Below, in pieces: positions 39,214-52,428 of a DNA stretch of 64,000 nt (position 1 is the stretch's first letter; each line of letters begins with the position of its first letter). Under the pieces are notes generated by a model. The model did not search any database. It was not told the origin of the DNA and saw only the letters and a list, made by a program, of their open reading frames with translations. A program made the position numbers and the translations under genes. Source of the DNA: Hymenolepis diminuta (lineage: Eukaryota; Platyhelminthes; Cestoda; Cyclophyllidea; Hymenolepididae); contig CAADRB010000024.1 of NCBI GenBank assembly GCA_900708905.1, positions 1,088,723-1,152,722 on the forward strand. Direction: 5' to 3'.

Positions 39214-42200
39214 ATTGCAGATTTGGACGGATTTACCAGACCAATAAGTTTTTACACCCAATTTCACTCTCTTTAGATCCGTGGAAACCAAATGGGTTCA
39301 TTTGTTTGACTATCTCTAGCGGAAGTAAACAAACTCAAATAGTTCAAGATAGAATCTGTGAAATATTGACAGGTCAAATAACGATTGTGTGAGTTTGAAG
39401 CAATTATGAAATTTCGGACTCCAAAATTTTTCTGTGGTAATTTGTGACTACCGATTTGTTGGTATTTTCGTATTCCCTTTCAATCTAAAATGAGTAAAAA
39501 TTGTCAATCTCCCTATTCCATGTAGATCGAGTTTTACGGGGTAGAGGTATCTTACAGAGGTTATTAATTTCAACTTCGAGTCTTTAGAATACTTTTTGAG
39601 GCAATAATTTCCTAATTGACATTGAATAAGAAAATGCTAGGAATGGGAGATCATATTGGAATTTTGTTACACATTTCTGGAAGGATTGAATGTTAAAATA
39701 TCAATATTAAAAGAATAAAAAAATATGTATTTATTGTGTAATTATAACCAAATTTATTGTTTCTCAACTTTATCTCCATCAGCTTTTTCGGTTATCGAAA
39801 CATTGGAAAAATTCAGACGTGGTTTCTCAAATTTCGGGAAATTAAGTGTTCTTTCATCACTTCACTACAAATAGGGACTAAAATTACTATTGATGAAAAG
39901 AAAATGCGATACAAACGCAAAGTTGTCATGGAGTGAATAGTGACTTTCTGCAACCTAATCAGATCGGAGAGAGGAAGACGAATAATAAATCCTTTTACGG
40001 ATTTCCTCTTGATTCTGAAATGGGCTTGAGGATGGCATGTATTCAAGTACTTGACAGTCAGTTACAATTAACCGATCATTCTATTTTCTAATTCAAATAA
40101 GTTTTTCTTTTATTACATATTTCATGAAAGTAGAACAGAAAAACATCACATAGATTAAATTTTAACGGAATTCAAATTATACGTAGACATTCACATGCGG
40201 TTACTTCAACAGTTTGGAGCCTGTGACCCCATTAGGAAACCTGTGACAGTCAAACATCGGCTCTGACGATTTTCGCTTCAATTTGAGTAGGTCGTCCTGT
40301 AAGGATTCATCACCGGCTTTGCTATCGAACACTTGCCAGAAATGTCAATAACCTCTCCCCAGCTTGAGACAGAGTAATTGAGTATACCTTTAGCTCAAGC
40401 TTCTGAATGGTTCACACTCCACCAGGATACGTGCCTCCATATTATGCTGTCAGTGATGCAAGCGGAGTTTACTTCCAATGTATCATTAGCAACATGCTTG
40501 GTGGCTTACACAATGATCATTTAAACAAAACTAAATGCCGTCAATTCATCCCTTTCCATTTTATAGTTTGGGGACATTTTAGCTATCGTAATCTGACAAA
40601 ATATGAAGATCACTGATATTTTTTTCAATTATTAAACATAAAATTTCAAACATAATTGATCTGAAGAAAAATTAATTTGATCGAAAACGTAGGTTTATTA
40701 AAAGGTCCAGGACACTGAATTGATTAATGACAAATATTAAAGTTTAAAAACGCTGCATGGTAATTACCTCAGGAATTGATTAATGGTATCAAAGAAATTG
40801 TATTTTTGATTTAAATGATGCCATATCGTTTTTAGCACTATTTTAAACAATTTTATTAAATATTTTTCTTGTTTTTACATTGTTTTTATCAATTAAAAGT
40901 AAATAAATTTCCTTGGTCCAAAATCAGACCGAATTTCCACCAATTAGGTCAATGCTCCTAAAGAATGCAAGCTTCCCATTTTGCACATTTTTCAAGTAAT
41001 TTAGTCTCTAAACGCCTACATCAAGATATTACTTATTTTCAGAGTTGGCATGGTGAAGATTGGTCCATTTAAAAATGCGGGGTATCCATTCATTTGTATT
41101 CATTTCGATCCAGCTAGACATATTTTGTCAGTTAAAAATCCGACAACAACTATGTTTCATAAATAAAAGGTACGATGGAGGCGTTTGTGCGGCTGGATTT
41201 GAGGCGAATAATCTACTCTGTTCGGCTCAAATGGGTTTTAATTGTAACGCATAATCATTCATTGTGAATGAAGAGCAACAGAATTTGCTCATGATTTCTA
41301 GGTTTATTTGAGTTTAAATCATCCAGCGTGATTCTCTGGAGAGGACCTAGAGCTCTTTGAGATACAGGATGTGTGCTGCATATCCGTCCTGTTCTTTGAT
41401 GTCCCTGTTCAACGATTCATTCTCAAAAACTTTTCAAACACACTTTCCATTTAGAGACTTAACACCCAGCTACCTACCAATTTTCTTACCTCTTATGATT
41501 TCAGGTTTTATTTAATAAACGATCTCCGATCATTGCCCTACTCTCTCTTGATGACCTTTGAGGAGCACGAACAGTCGGGAGGAAAATAGTACCATGGCAC
41601 AAGATTCGAGCTTCCTTCCGCTAATTGGGAGGGCTAAACCAAACCCTAAGAGTAATTGAATACAATTATTACGGTCAGGACTATGGCGTTTGGGATCCCT
41701 TTACATAATTTTAACAGAGAGCCAAGGGAAATTTTCGTCGATAAATTTTCCTATCTAAATTAAGGGCAGGCTACCAAGCTTATCACCTTGAGAGACCGCC
41801 TAAATATAATGAGTGAGAGATCAACAAATTAGCTAAAACTAGGTTTTAGAGACTCCGGATTCCAAAACTATCTGGCGTTGAACGCGATATCGATAGTCAT
41901 CGAAAAAATTGCTAAATGGAATGGCAAAACAATCAGTATTTTTAACATCGGGTGAAAAAAGGAATAAAATCTTATCAAATATGCATTTTATTATCTAATA
42001 TAGATTTTAAAAGTATTTTTCTGTAATGACCTTGAGGGCAATTGTTGTGCAAATTCGAATTTCTTAAAATGCAAAGCTCTCGTGCGTTCATACAAAAAAA
42101 TATATTTTAGCGCGTTAACTCATAGATGTGGATGATATATGTAAATAATAAATTCCAAGCTTTAGATTTTAACTTATTTTTAATATTAAATTATATTTAT

Positions 42201-45200
42201 GTAAGATTATTCATAAACCCATTGAAAATACCGGTATACAGCAAACATGGCACCTCGTGACACTCAAACTCTCACCCGTTCATCCGCTAATCATTATCAT
42301 AAAATGAAGTTTTAAGATATTAGAAGAAGAAGGTATTCTTATACTTTGCCGATCATTGCAGATAGAGTAAGATAGTCAGATATTTCTAGACCATTCAACC
42401 GTGAGTATTACGTCTTAATGAACTCTATTTGCACGAAATATGTATTGATTAATCGATTTTTTTGCAAAAAGAATTTGAAAAACTTAAAAACGATTTTGTA
42501 GATCTGTTACGATGTTACTTAAAGATAGATTTTACCTGCACTGAGCTCTGGTGTATTTAAATTATATTTGCTCTTGACTGTTAAAAGACACTAATAAATG
42601 ATTGTGACGTGGCCATCCACGGAAGTAAAAACAACCGATCAGCAAGCTTTGCATAGACTGGACATAATCTCATTCATGAACATGGGGGCAGTAACCGTGA
42701 CTCATATGGAAATTTGGACAACTGAGCGCATTCAGCGGTAATTTCAAGCCAGACTCTTGATGCCTTGATATTTTTTGATCCCCACACCGGATTTTTACCT
42801 AATTAGGCTTGTTTCGTATAATTTTATTTCACTTGATTTCCCATGTTTAAAGCTTAGGAATGTTTTATACCCTCCATAAGTACAATAAAATTGTAATATA
42901 GATGAAATTGAGAAGCCTGAAATTTTAAATCCAAATTCTGCTTCACATGTAAATCCTGGACAGTATTTCAAGTTAAGAAGAAAAAATTTGCCTACTAGTG
43001 GACGAATTTTCTTTCTTTCATAAGACGAGTTGGAGTTAGAGAACAATTAACGATTTGCAGCTAACAAATTACGACAACAATAACAGTCACCAATTCGTAG
43101 CTGTTTGAGTAAGAGCTAACAACAATTGTGAAGCAGAACACCAAGAGTTGAGTAGGCCAAAAACGTATTCAAGGAAACCGCAACGAGTTTGAAACGTGTA
43201 ACAGAGAGGGAGAAAGAGAGGGCAGCGTGCAGAGGAAGAGAGGAGATGAACATGACGTGTAGGAGTCTGTAACTGACCAGCGTGCGTTGTTAGCACTTAC
43301 TCAAACAGCTACGAGTTGGTGACTGCTATTGCTATCGTTGTTTGTTACCTGCAAACCGTTAATTGTTATTTTAATTCCAACAAATTGGTGACTCTGACGT
43401 GGTTTACTGGTTTGTCACAACAAACAGGGTTGGTGAGATCTGGAAATTTTTTAAGGATGGAGTAGAAAGGTTATAGAGGTTATAGAGGAATAGGTGGGAC
43501 AGGAATATTCAATACACTTGGAATGGAGGCTTGTTAAGGGGTCAAGTAACTTTTTCCAGTGGAGATCAAGGAGGAGTCCAAAATGACAGAGGAAATCAGC
43601 GCCAACACGCTTTTATTAAGAATTGTCAATCAAGTTCATTTAAATAGTGTCCAGAATATTGACGTCAAAATATTCCACCTATCAAAGGATGATTATATAG
43701 TGTCAGTTGCCTTCATTTGTGCACCAAAAGTACCACGGTCGAAAAATACATTGATTAATTTCAAAATATCAACTAGTTACTAAACAGAGTGCTTCCAGTA
43801 CGGGCAAGTTGTATTTCCTCTATTTGTTATATAATGCTGTCAAATCATAAAAATTTATCACTTATTCATTTTCCCCACATTTAAATATGTTTAGATTTAC
43901 TAAAATTTAACGTTAATTGGTATGACCTCGTTAAAGTGACATTATGATAAATAAGCATTGTACAAAAGTGCAAATACACATTTAGCTAAAGTACAATCAA
44001 TGACTGCTAAGCATTTTTAAGCACATTTGAATATATTAAATGCCGACATACGCGATATTACTGAAGAATTATTAATACAAGTAGTATTTTACAACGTCAT
44101 TAGTATATTAACGGAAGAGATTAGAATCGGGCGCCTTTGATGCCTTAGAAGAATTACCAGAGTTCTGCGGATGAAACTCCTTTCTCAGACACTAAAGGCT
44201 TTAATATTGTTTTCTCCATACTCGCTGACTACATTTCAGCGAACTCTACCTCTACTAGCCAACTCATTTAATCAATATGGGCTGATTTTCAAATTGAACT
44301 GAGAATGTCATTGTCACCATGCTCAACCAAACTCTCAGTGAATCGATCCAGACTTACTTTCCCACAACGTTACTGTCCCCTCTTATTCATTTATTCGCAG
44401 ACTATCACCCTACATTAACAATTTTGTATACACGCACCATATAAGCTTACACATCTGTCCTTCCCACATCTTTGTATTTAAACAAGTTTCTCTCGTCCCC
44501 CCAAGCCTTATCCCCTTCCTAAATAATGCTCTTAAACTATCGGCTTGCATTTTTTCCATCTTGTTGTGTGATGAGGATCGACAAAAAGGGTGATGGCCAT
44601 CTTGACTGTACAATCCCTAAGATATTAGACAGTCAATTGTGACAACCTTCTAAACTTCCTTCTCAGTTTGAGTCAATTTACCATAGTATTATACCCTGAT
44701 TGTGGTTTATTTCATTTGTTCGATAAGGATTAACCGGGATGTTAGCCGTAAAAACCCCAATCCAAACCTATTAACTGCAGTTCCAATTCTACCCAAAGTT
44801 AGAAGACCGGAGAGTTATAGAATAGTGCATCTGGACTGTTTTTAGACGGAGGGAGATTAATTGGACATAGCTTTAACAGACAATTCAATAACAAGCAGGG
44901 AAACGTCTTCATATATAGGACTTGACGAGGAATGGATGAATACAAATGGATCATCATTTTGGAGGCGTCGACTTTGTGTTAATCAAAAAATGCATAGTTA
45001 GAAAACTGCCATAAAACATGATTAGGAAAATTCAAAAGTTGTAAGGGTAGCTTCGTTTGATAATTTATTATTTATAGAAGATTTAATTGTAAATGTGTGC
45101 TGTATTTACGATAAGAAAGCACTGTTAGTTCAATGGACTGCCCTCAATTAAACTCTCCAGTCTTCAAGGAAAACATAGTCAACACTATTGATATGAAAGG

Positions 45201-48200
45201 TCCAGATATGTTTTCGCTTGAACTGAAAGGAGAAAATTTTCAAGGAAGTCATTTTTGACCGGAATAACATTTTTTCCCAAAATGTGACGTAGCGTAATTA
45301 TGCGTTTTGACCTCAATTAGAACTAATTTTTCTGCCAAATTAGCTACTTTGACCCTTTTAATGACTGTCCTTATCGAAGGTGAAAAAGTGTAGATATAAC
45401 TTTTAATAAAGATCACTCCATGGTAGTACTGTGAAGGTCTGCCAACTCAGATCAAAGTCGAATGATTGGCGCAGTTTGTAGAGGGTCTCCATAAACCTTT
45501 CCTATTAGTACAAACCTATTTAATTGGTCTTTAAAGGAAGATCTGTGAAAAAATGACAACGTTGAATTCTTGCATCTTAAAGGTGTCATTAACCTGATCA
45601 CTTATCCATCCACTTTAATTAAAGTATTCGGTACTTGATCATTGTTTAAAAGCAAAGTTGGCATATTAAATTCATTTACAAAAAAATTGTGAAGTATATT
45701 TAATAAAAAATGATCAGTTAAAGGTGTTTTCTTATAGACAAATTGAATTTTGTGATTTAAAATTTTAAATATTGACTTTATTGGAGAAGATTTAATTTTA
45801 GATAGAGGCATCCAGGATTTCTGGGGACCTTATCTGAGAGTTGCTCAGTGAGTTTTTGTTTTTGGTCTCGAACTCACTGTTCATGTATTTTTCTGTCAAT
45901 TAGGATAAATTTAGCAACTTCAAAAGGTCGGAGATTCCTTCATTTAATAATTGATTGTTAATTTGGAATGTAACTCTGATATTCCTCCTACTTTGATGCT
46001 AATAAGAATGGATTCTCAAATCTCATTTTTTTAATTCAGTGTTTTAAATTTAGATTTGGAGTAAAAAATTGCCTAGCAACATAATTAAAAATAAAATATC
46101 ACAATTCCTTTGAAGTAGGCTATATTCCTGGTTGAATCTACTTGAGTTCTGTATAGTTCAGAACTTCATTTGTTTGTTTTATTGTGCTTGTTATTCGCAC
46201 TTTAAACTTACAAGTAGAAAGTGAAGTAGTTTTAGCCAATCAAAATTGAGAATGAGTCAGTAGAGGAGCTCACTAAACAACAGATTTTGGCGTGAAATTA
46301 TCAAATATCATCCAACGGTCCCATGGACGTGTTTAAAAGAACTGGTACTTCCGCACACTCAGTTCGCGCAGGACGCAGTTGTATACACTTCGCGCGTGTG
46401 CAGCATTTACACGCTACGCAGCTGTATTGGACTGAAATCCGATCGATACATTCTGGGGCGACAAAATTGCTGCACATACAAGCGCAGCATGCAATTTGTG
46501 ATTTTGCGTTCATTGTTTTGTATGTGAATCAGTGTCCTCGACATTTCACATACCCTCTGTGGCTGAGACCAAATAAATGATGGATAGCAATAACACATCA
46601 TTTTACACTAATATGACCACCCTCTATTTGACAACAAAGTACTAGACCTAATGATCACTTTCTAAGGTTGAATAATAACTGCACTCTTAAGGTCACTTAC
46701 CAGAAGTGCAATTATTGTATATGGGGATCGAGTAATAAAATAAGAGCTCGTAGTTCACAATTTCTAATTTAAAGACGGGGGTGGTTGAAATGCCACACCT
46801 TGGAATGTCATCATCAATACTGACATCAGATTGGATGCGAGTCTCTTTGGATGACCCTTTCGAAAACAATGGTATGAAAGGGTTTGTACAAAATCTGATT
46901 TTTGTATTTAGAAGGTACGAAATCTAATTTTTGGAAATAGTCTACTGCTTCATGTTCCGATGTTCAAATTTCGGGATTTTTCACATCTTTCGCTTTAACG
47001 AATTCATTTTCACATTATCCGCGGCCTTTCGACCAGCTGATTAGTTAAAATGATTGATCAACCATTTCACATGTATTTTTTGTCGAATAGTCAAGAAGTC
47101 ATCGGAATGACGGGGAAAACATGAATTCAGTATACCAAATTTATCAGAGTCTGCTTAATGTAAACTCTGATAATGATATCGAATAATAATTGTCCCCTCC
47201 AATCTTAAATTCTAAGAAAGAACAATAAAGTAAAACTTGAGGATCCAGTTTCAAGAACAGGAATCTTCCTGTTAGTGCCGATATCAGATTATCTGCATGG
47301 CTTGAAGTACATGAGCAAGCTCAAGTCAGTCTGAGTCAGTTAGAAGGAAATCTGTAGAGTAAATATGCAATAATTGTTTTCTTTTTCAAATGCGTGTTAA
47401 AAAACCGGTTCATATTCACCCGATAGTCAAAAGAGCAGGCTTCCAGAGCTACACGAGTTCAAAAGAGGATGGTTGCGCCACTTTTCTTTATGCATTTTAA
47501 TGATTGTCACCTTTCTTTACTCCCTTTTTACAAAGCCATTTATCACCAGCTACCAGAAGACAAGATGAATATATTTCAACGATTTCTTTAAATAAAGGAT
47601 ATCGTGAACACCATTAATTATCCTCAAAACATCACGTGAAGGAGTCACGATGGTAAAAATATTCCCATTAATAAATCACCTCCAGCTTCGCATTTCCAGG
47701 GTAAAACTCCCTGTAATAAGAGGTATTTGTGGCTGTCCTTGAAAGCACTGAATAAATGCTAGGTTGAACTAATTAGCAATGGTAGAAATAGTTATCAGTT
47801 TGCTTTTTAGTTTTAACCTTCTGTCGCTGATTGCAAGAAGTTATAAATAGAGGTGATACGATCAACTGATCAATAAGCTTTGAATATTACTGATCCATGA
47901 TCTTATCCATAGATCAGATTTTCATTAAAACAAATTGACAACTAAAAGTTTCTGGAATTTAACTTAGGTATGATTCCTGATGCCTTAGATTCATTATTCC
48001 CTTCAACTTAGTCACATCCAGCTTCATTCATTCTCTTCAGGTACTTTTTCTAGTTTAATATTTATTGAAATTTTTGATCAGCTATGAGTAATTCTAATAT
48101 ATTTCAAATGTAATTTCTCCTTTACAGTTTGATAATTTTCCATACACGCCCCTTTTAAGCGATATTATTAATTGTTTTTAAAAAGAAAACCAGTGAACAA

Positions 48201-51200
48201 TAATAATTGTAGTTCTCCTCCCTTTATAAATCGTCTCCCTACCGTTATTCACCTCCGTGAAATTATAGTAATATCTAATAGGCCTTATGAATTACTGATC
48301 GTTAAATTTTGGTTATTATTTAATTAGTTAGTATTGTTGTAAACTTGGTAACGGTCGACTGTTTACTTAACTACCTTACCAACTTCATGCGGTCTGTTTG
48401 AAGACATAATCAAGGTCGTATTACTTGTCATTCAATTTGGCTAACTTGGAAACAAGTTAAGAATATCACCGACATAAATCTATTCCGAAACTATTGGGTT
48501 TGACCTTGAAATTATATTAAAATATTATACAATAAATTATATCCCTCGTTAATTAAAATACAGCAAGGTTCTAGATTGTTGAATTCATCATTTACTTCCA
48601 TTCCTCCCCTTCATCCTAAAATGTTGTTTCCAGGACCTCAAAGGTTTTCTCGTGCTCGAGGCTTGAAAAATTCTACTGTACCATGGGTAATAGTGATAAG
48701 TTTCATAATTAATTTCTTCGATAACTTTTAATAATTTCAGTTGTCCTTTTTTTATCAACCGTTCCATAATTACTAGCCAATAAAAAAAAGGCGAACCTCT
48801 TTCAATATTCTCTTAAAGTAGTGAGAATTCCAAAATATTTACGTAAAAGAACGAATACAGTCAAAATGTTCCCATTATTAAATCCTCCTTCAACCCAAAG
48901 GACCATGTACTTCACAAATTTGACGGAAAACACCTCGAAATTTTACTTATTTATGGATGCCCTTTTAAACTGTCAGTCATGGAATTATTTGATGGGGAAA
49001 CTGTGACCGTTTTCTTACCTGCCCCATCCACCCACTGGTTTCTGGGTATGAAGGAAAATAAATGAACTGAACATGATCACGATCAACACCTCAATGAATT
49101 AGTGGAGAAGCTCAGAATCACACGAACGTTAACTCACTCAGGAACCAAAAGGCTCAACCAGAGGATTTGCATTTTAGAATATTAGAAAATTACACATTGA
49201 AAAAGTGAGCAGTTGAACGCTTCCAGAAGTTGAAAAACGCGGGATTCTTTATGCCACATGTTTTCCTATACATTCTAGCAGTACTCTTTGCTTTTATTCT
49301 TCTCCTCTCTCTTTTTTCATACTTTGGGATCGCCAACAACTAAAATACGATATGAATACACTTTAATGGTTTCTACAAACATTACTTTCCATCCCCAGGA
49401 TGGTAAGGATCAATCACCTCCGGGAAAACTTTACACATTTTCATCTCTGTCTGATTGCAGCATTTGTAGGTTGGTCTTTTAAGCTCCCAGGTGGTTTTTT
49501 ATTTTACTGTTTTTAAATTAATTAGTATAATGATAAATTTGGGGAAAAATTTTCATCAACCCTACTTGTTTAAAGTAAAGTAAATATTTTAAAAGATACT
49601 TATCGGAATCGAACTTAATTTAATATTCGCTTTTGACTTCACCTTTGCAGTTATATTTTTCGTTCATTATTTTATTTGAAAATCTAATTTGAATTTCTGA
49701 AAAGTGTATATAACCGGTGCCTTTTACCCCAGACATGCATTCCCAGCTTAAGGAAATATGATCTTTAAAACGTGAGGTCACTCTGAGTGAACTCAGCTAA
49801 CTTGGAAAGTTTATCACTCATCACCCAACTTGTGGAAAAAAGTGAAGTGAAGCGACAAGATCGACCCTTCTTGATTAAATAGAGTCAAACAATTAGCATC
49901 GAATATCTGTAGACAAACATTTGCTACAATGTTTCTCTCCAACAACCGAAGTAATTCTGCATACAAATAAAAGCGGTTAATATCACTGAAATATTTATAG
50001 AACTGCTACTGCCTCTTGTAACAGACATCATCGCTGGAAAGTCTTGATTCAAAGGAGATTATATTTGACAGAAATCATTGCTCTCCTCTTTCAAGGAATA
50101 TTATTTCATTCAATGGTCCAAATAATTTCGAGTGGAACGCACACCTGGATCGTTCGTTTACATATATGCAACCACAGATTTGATGGGATTGTAATTCATT
50201 AGTGAATATATTGTCATTTAAACCAACACCCACACTTTTTAATCTTCAAGTGCTCGGGGCTCCAGCTTGTTCTCTATGATCATTGCATCAATCGGACTGT
50301 GATCAATTAAAATCTCTTACTGGAACAACTGATGTTCTAATTTTAGCGGGCTGATAAATGTGCTGATCTTTCACCTTAAATCACTTGTAAATAGCCTGAT
50401 TCTTTTATTCCTCCGCACGCATTTAATTTTACTTAAACGTTCTAGACACTATAATTTTTGATTAATGGTATGACAGACTGATTAGTTTCAGCCAGTTATT
50501 ATCCGAAATCGTTTTGTGGACGTCTTCCTTCCGTGACATTCTCGCTTTCATTAAATAATACTAAATCAAAGAAATGTGTAAATATTTTTGGATCATCTCC
50601 AAATAACGCTTTCTCAACATCTCATTCCAGTTGTGTGCTAAAGTGACAAGGTAAACACCTTTTTGGATCGCGTTTCATCGAATCAGTGGAAAGGAATTTC
50701 AGCCCAATTTCTTTGCTTAGCACGCTAGAAATTACCAAAAAGGAGGGATTTCAATCTTCTTTACACAGAGAAAACAAAATTCCCCGATGTTTTGGTCATT
50801 TTGTACACCAGCACAAATTGGCAAGTGGTCAACTGCCTCTCTATGTTTTGTGTGGTAAAAATTACAACTTATTCACTAATTACTCATTCGTTTAATTATA
50901 TGAAATTTTTTTCAATAACAAATGTTTGCCAATCAGTTTCCAAAATCAAGAAAATATTGAATCAAATTTAACATATTCAAAGTATCATCCACAAGTCACA
51001 CTATTAAGATCCTCAGTTAAAACTTTACTTTATCATCTGGTTCTACTTGGGCATATTTCAATTTGCGTATTCGTTAATTTAAACAAAAAAAATTGTACTG
51101 ATTGTGATAATCTTTCAAGCTTGACATCAAAGTTAATAATGTATCAAATTGACAGTGAAGGCACTCAGTTAAGTTTGGGCATTTCAGGTAAACCTCTCAG

Positions 51201-52428
51201 TATCCACCTAATGTGCACAGTAGATATTCCCTTCCCTTTTGTTTATATCAATTGATTTCAAATGTTAAATAGGAAACGAGAAACAAAAGTTTATGCATTT
51301 CAAATTATTCATTTAATGCATCTTCCAGACCAATATCTAGTGTTTTCGAAGTATTTTAATTCATATTTTTGTGTCTAGTTAGTTGGAAGGGAAAATTCTC
51401 TATTGCAAGTTCCAACTATTAACAGTTTCCTCTTCTGTTTTTCTTAAAGTGCGTAAGATACCCTGAGATACCTTATGCACCTGTACAAAGGCCCTAAATA
51501 GTACCGTCGTCAAATGGAGAGAAGGATGAAATATGAAAATATCTTTCCTGAAAAGTGCAGATATCTCTGGAACTTGAGTTGCAATTCGCGCCATTTCATC
51601 TTTAATATTATCAAATTATCTGAGAAGTCCATATCCTTTTGGAGAATAGTTTTCTAAACAAATGGGAACAATTGACCTGAAATTTGAATAATCTTATAGG
51701 TTCGTGGTCATATATTTAATGGATCAGCTCTGGGTTTTCTAATGCCAGAGGAAAGCTAGCAATTAAAATTTCACGAGTTTAAAGTATGTATAGTTACACG
51801 ACCCTCATCTTCATTTTAGTTTCGCCGAATCATGCTGAAATTTACAGCTTGAAACTTAGCTACATTCGAAATTTTCAAATGATTTTGGTTCAAATCTTAC
51901 AGCTTCGAATGAGGAGAAACTCAGTAATGACAGAGCCAAACTTTGAAGAAAACGCAGGCAGGTATATCGTTCATAACACTCGAAATAACTTATTGAATTT
52001 GCTTATGACCTTGGACCCATAATGATATCTTCAAGTCCCAATATTTTTATAACAACGAATTGAAAAAATGTATTCGGGGGTATAATAAGAATATATGTGT
52101 ATATATACTTCTAGTTACAACTGATAATCATTTTTAATCTCTTCATATAATATTTCAACTGATTATTTCAAATATTTTCATTATAATATGCGAATATGAA
52201 AGAAATCGATAACTACGAGCACAATCTTTTCACTGTTTGAGGACACAAAATTCCTTTGTTGAATGCTTCATTATTGTCTTAATTTATGGCTCACAAACAA
52301 ATTGTATCCTTCATCGTCGAAGTCATCGGGACACAGAGAATAATGAACCAGTGCTATGTGAATTAAGGGAACAGGACGGAAGGGAAAATATCCAAGACAG
52401 GACACCACAGAAAGTGATTTTAGATTAG
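39214..52428 (+). CDS. Putative divergent SRCR-like extracellular membrane protein, exon set incomplete
   Basis: Small plus-strand exons with GT-AG ends and mostly matching phases: 39214-39388, 39783-39932, 41043-41126, 41170-41243, 43560-43729, 48634-48686, 48777-49002, 49279-49469, 50703-50854, 50951-51187 (or 50937), 51820-51961, 52242-52428. Junctions agree except 43729/48634 and 49002/49279, where exons are missing or misplaced. The pattern YDGGVCAAGFEANNLLCSAQ with a preceding V-rich strand recalls the WGTVCDDGF...VCRQLGF core of SRCR domains, and IQTWFLKFREIKC recalls the domain's second half. The last exon has a hydrophobic stretch FVECFIIVLIYG, then a basic HRRSHRD stop-transfer and a 35-residue tail, as in a type I membrane protein. 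N-glycosylation sites (NLT, NTS, NIT) occur in the ectodomain. The SRCR reading is weak; a degenerate gene is the alternative. Confidence 0.45.
43030..43404 (+). mobile_element. Inverted-repeat element with tRNA-Trp primer-binding site
   Basis: Arms of about 95 bp at 43030-43125 and 43285-43380 are inverted copies of each other; the central GTAGCTGTTTGAGTAAG matches exactly and the outer parts have roughly 80% identity by eye. The core is purine-rich (GAGAGGG, GAAAGAGAGG). Directly after the right arm, which ends CCAACA, comes TGGTGACTCTGACGTGGTT. This matches the complement of the animal tRNA-Trp 3' end in 16 of 19 bases, as in the primer site of CsRn1-type Ty3/gypsy elements. It may be a relict LTR with its leader, or a foldback element. 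No gag or pol follows; the frame at 43560 fits the host gene by phase. It lies in an intron of the plus-strand gene. Confidence 0.5.
46301..46513 (-). CDS. Small cysteine-rich open frame (70 residues, 11 Cys)
   Basis: From a true ATG (46513-46511) to TGA (46303-46301). Cysteines fall in clusters: IACCACMCSNF, CVACKCCTRAKC, then two singles. Vicinal CC and CxC recall metallothionein-like or zinc-binding proteins, but no family is recognised and there is no signal peptide. The stretch is much richer in CG dinucleotides than its surroundings, and a hairpin GCGTGT...ACACGC lies within it. The plus strand is open here too (46323-46580). It could be an intronless gene, a retrocopy or a CpG-rich regulatory or repeat segment; the location is inside a large intron of the plus-strand gene. 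Confidence 0.25.
   Translation of the reverse strand: MNAKSQIACCACMCSNFVAPECIDRISVQYSCVACKCCTRAKCIQLRPARTECAEVPVLLNTSMGPLDDI
49135..49200 (+). repeat. Dispersed repeat family E, copy 3
   Basis: Partial copy inside an intron of the plus-strand membrane-protein gene, with blocks matching AACTCACTCAGG and the following purine-rich stretch. Confidence 0.45.
49838..49940 (+). repeat. Dispersed repeat family D, copy 2
   Basis: Second copy of family D, inside an intron of the plus-strand membrane-protein gene. Similarity to 15500-15595 was seen by eye; there are many substitutions, so it is old. Confidence 0.55.
50703..52428 (+). other. 3' exon chain of the plus-strand membrane-protein gene
   Basis: The best supported part of that gene. 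Four exons chain in phase: 50703-50854 (SLLSTLEITKKEGF), 50951-51187 (SVKTLLYHLVLLGHISICVF), 51820-51961 (YSLKLSYIRNFQMILVQI) and 52242-52428, ending at TAG 52426-52428. The first intron may use either of two donor/acceptor pairs, both frame-preserving. The donors AG|GTATAT and CAG|GTAAAC and the acceptor TTCATTTTAG are good. A TAA at 50893-50895 lies in the first intron in the same frame, which argues for splicing. Confidence 0.55.
51406..51487 (+). repeat. Mariner right-end fragment
   Basis: About 80 bp similar to the right end of the mariner at 28361-29632. Both contain TATTAACAGTT followed by TTCTGTTTTTCT, and this one ends GATACCTTATGCACCTGTA, close to the inverse of the left end. No transposase sequence lies next to it. 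It is a leftover end or a short non-autonomous copy in an intron of the plus-strand gene. Confidence 0.55.

Noticed and set aside
40407..40616. 69-codon plus-strand frame starting MVHTPPGYVPPYYAV
   Set aside because: It looks protein-like, but no acceptor or donor gives the phase 2 needed between the exons at 39932 and 41043, and a TGA sits directly before its ATG. A second frame there is equally open.
43560..43783. Frame after the tRNA-Trp primer site as retroelement gag
   Set aside because: It has a good acceptor and its phase matches the exon ending at 41243, so a host-gene exon is favoured; no gag motif is seen.
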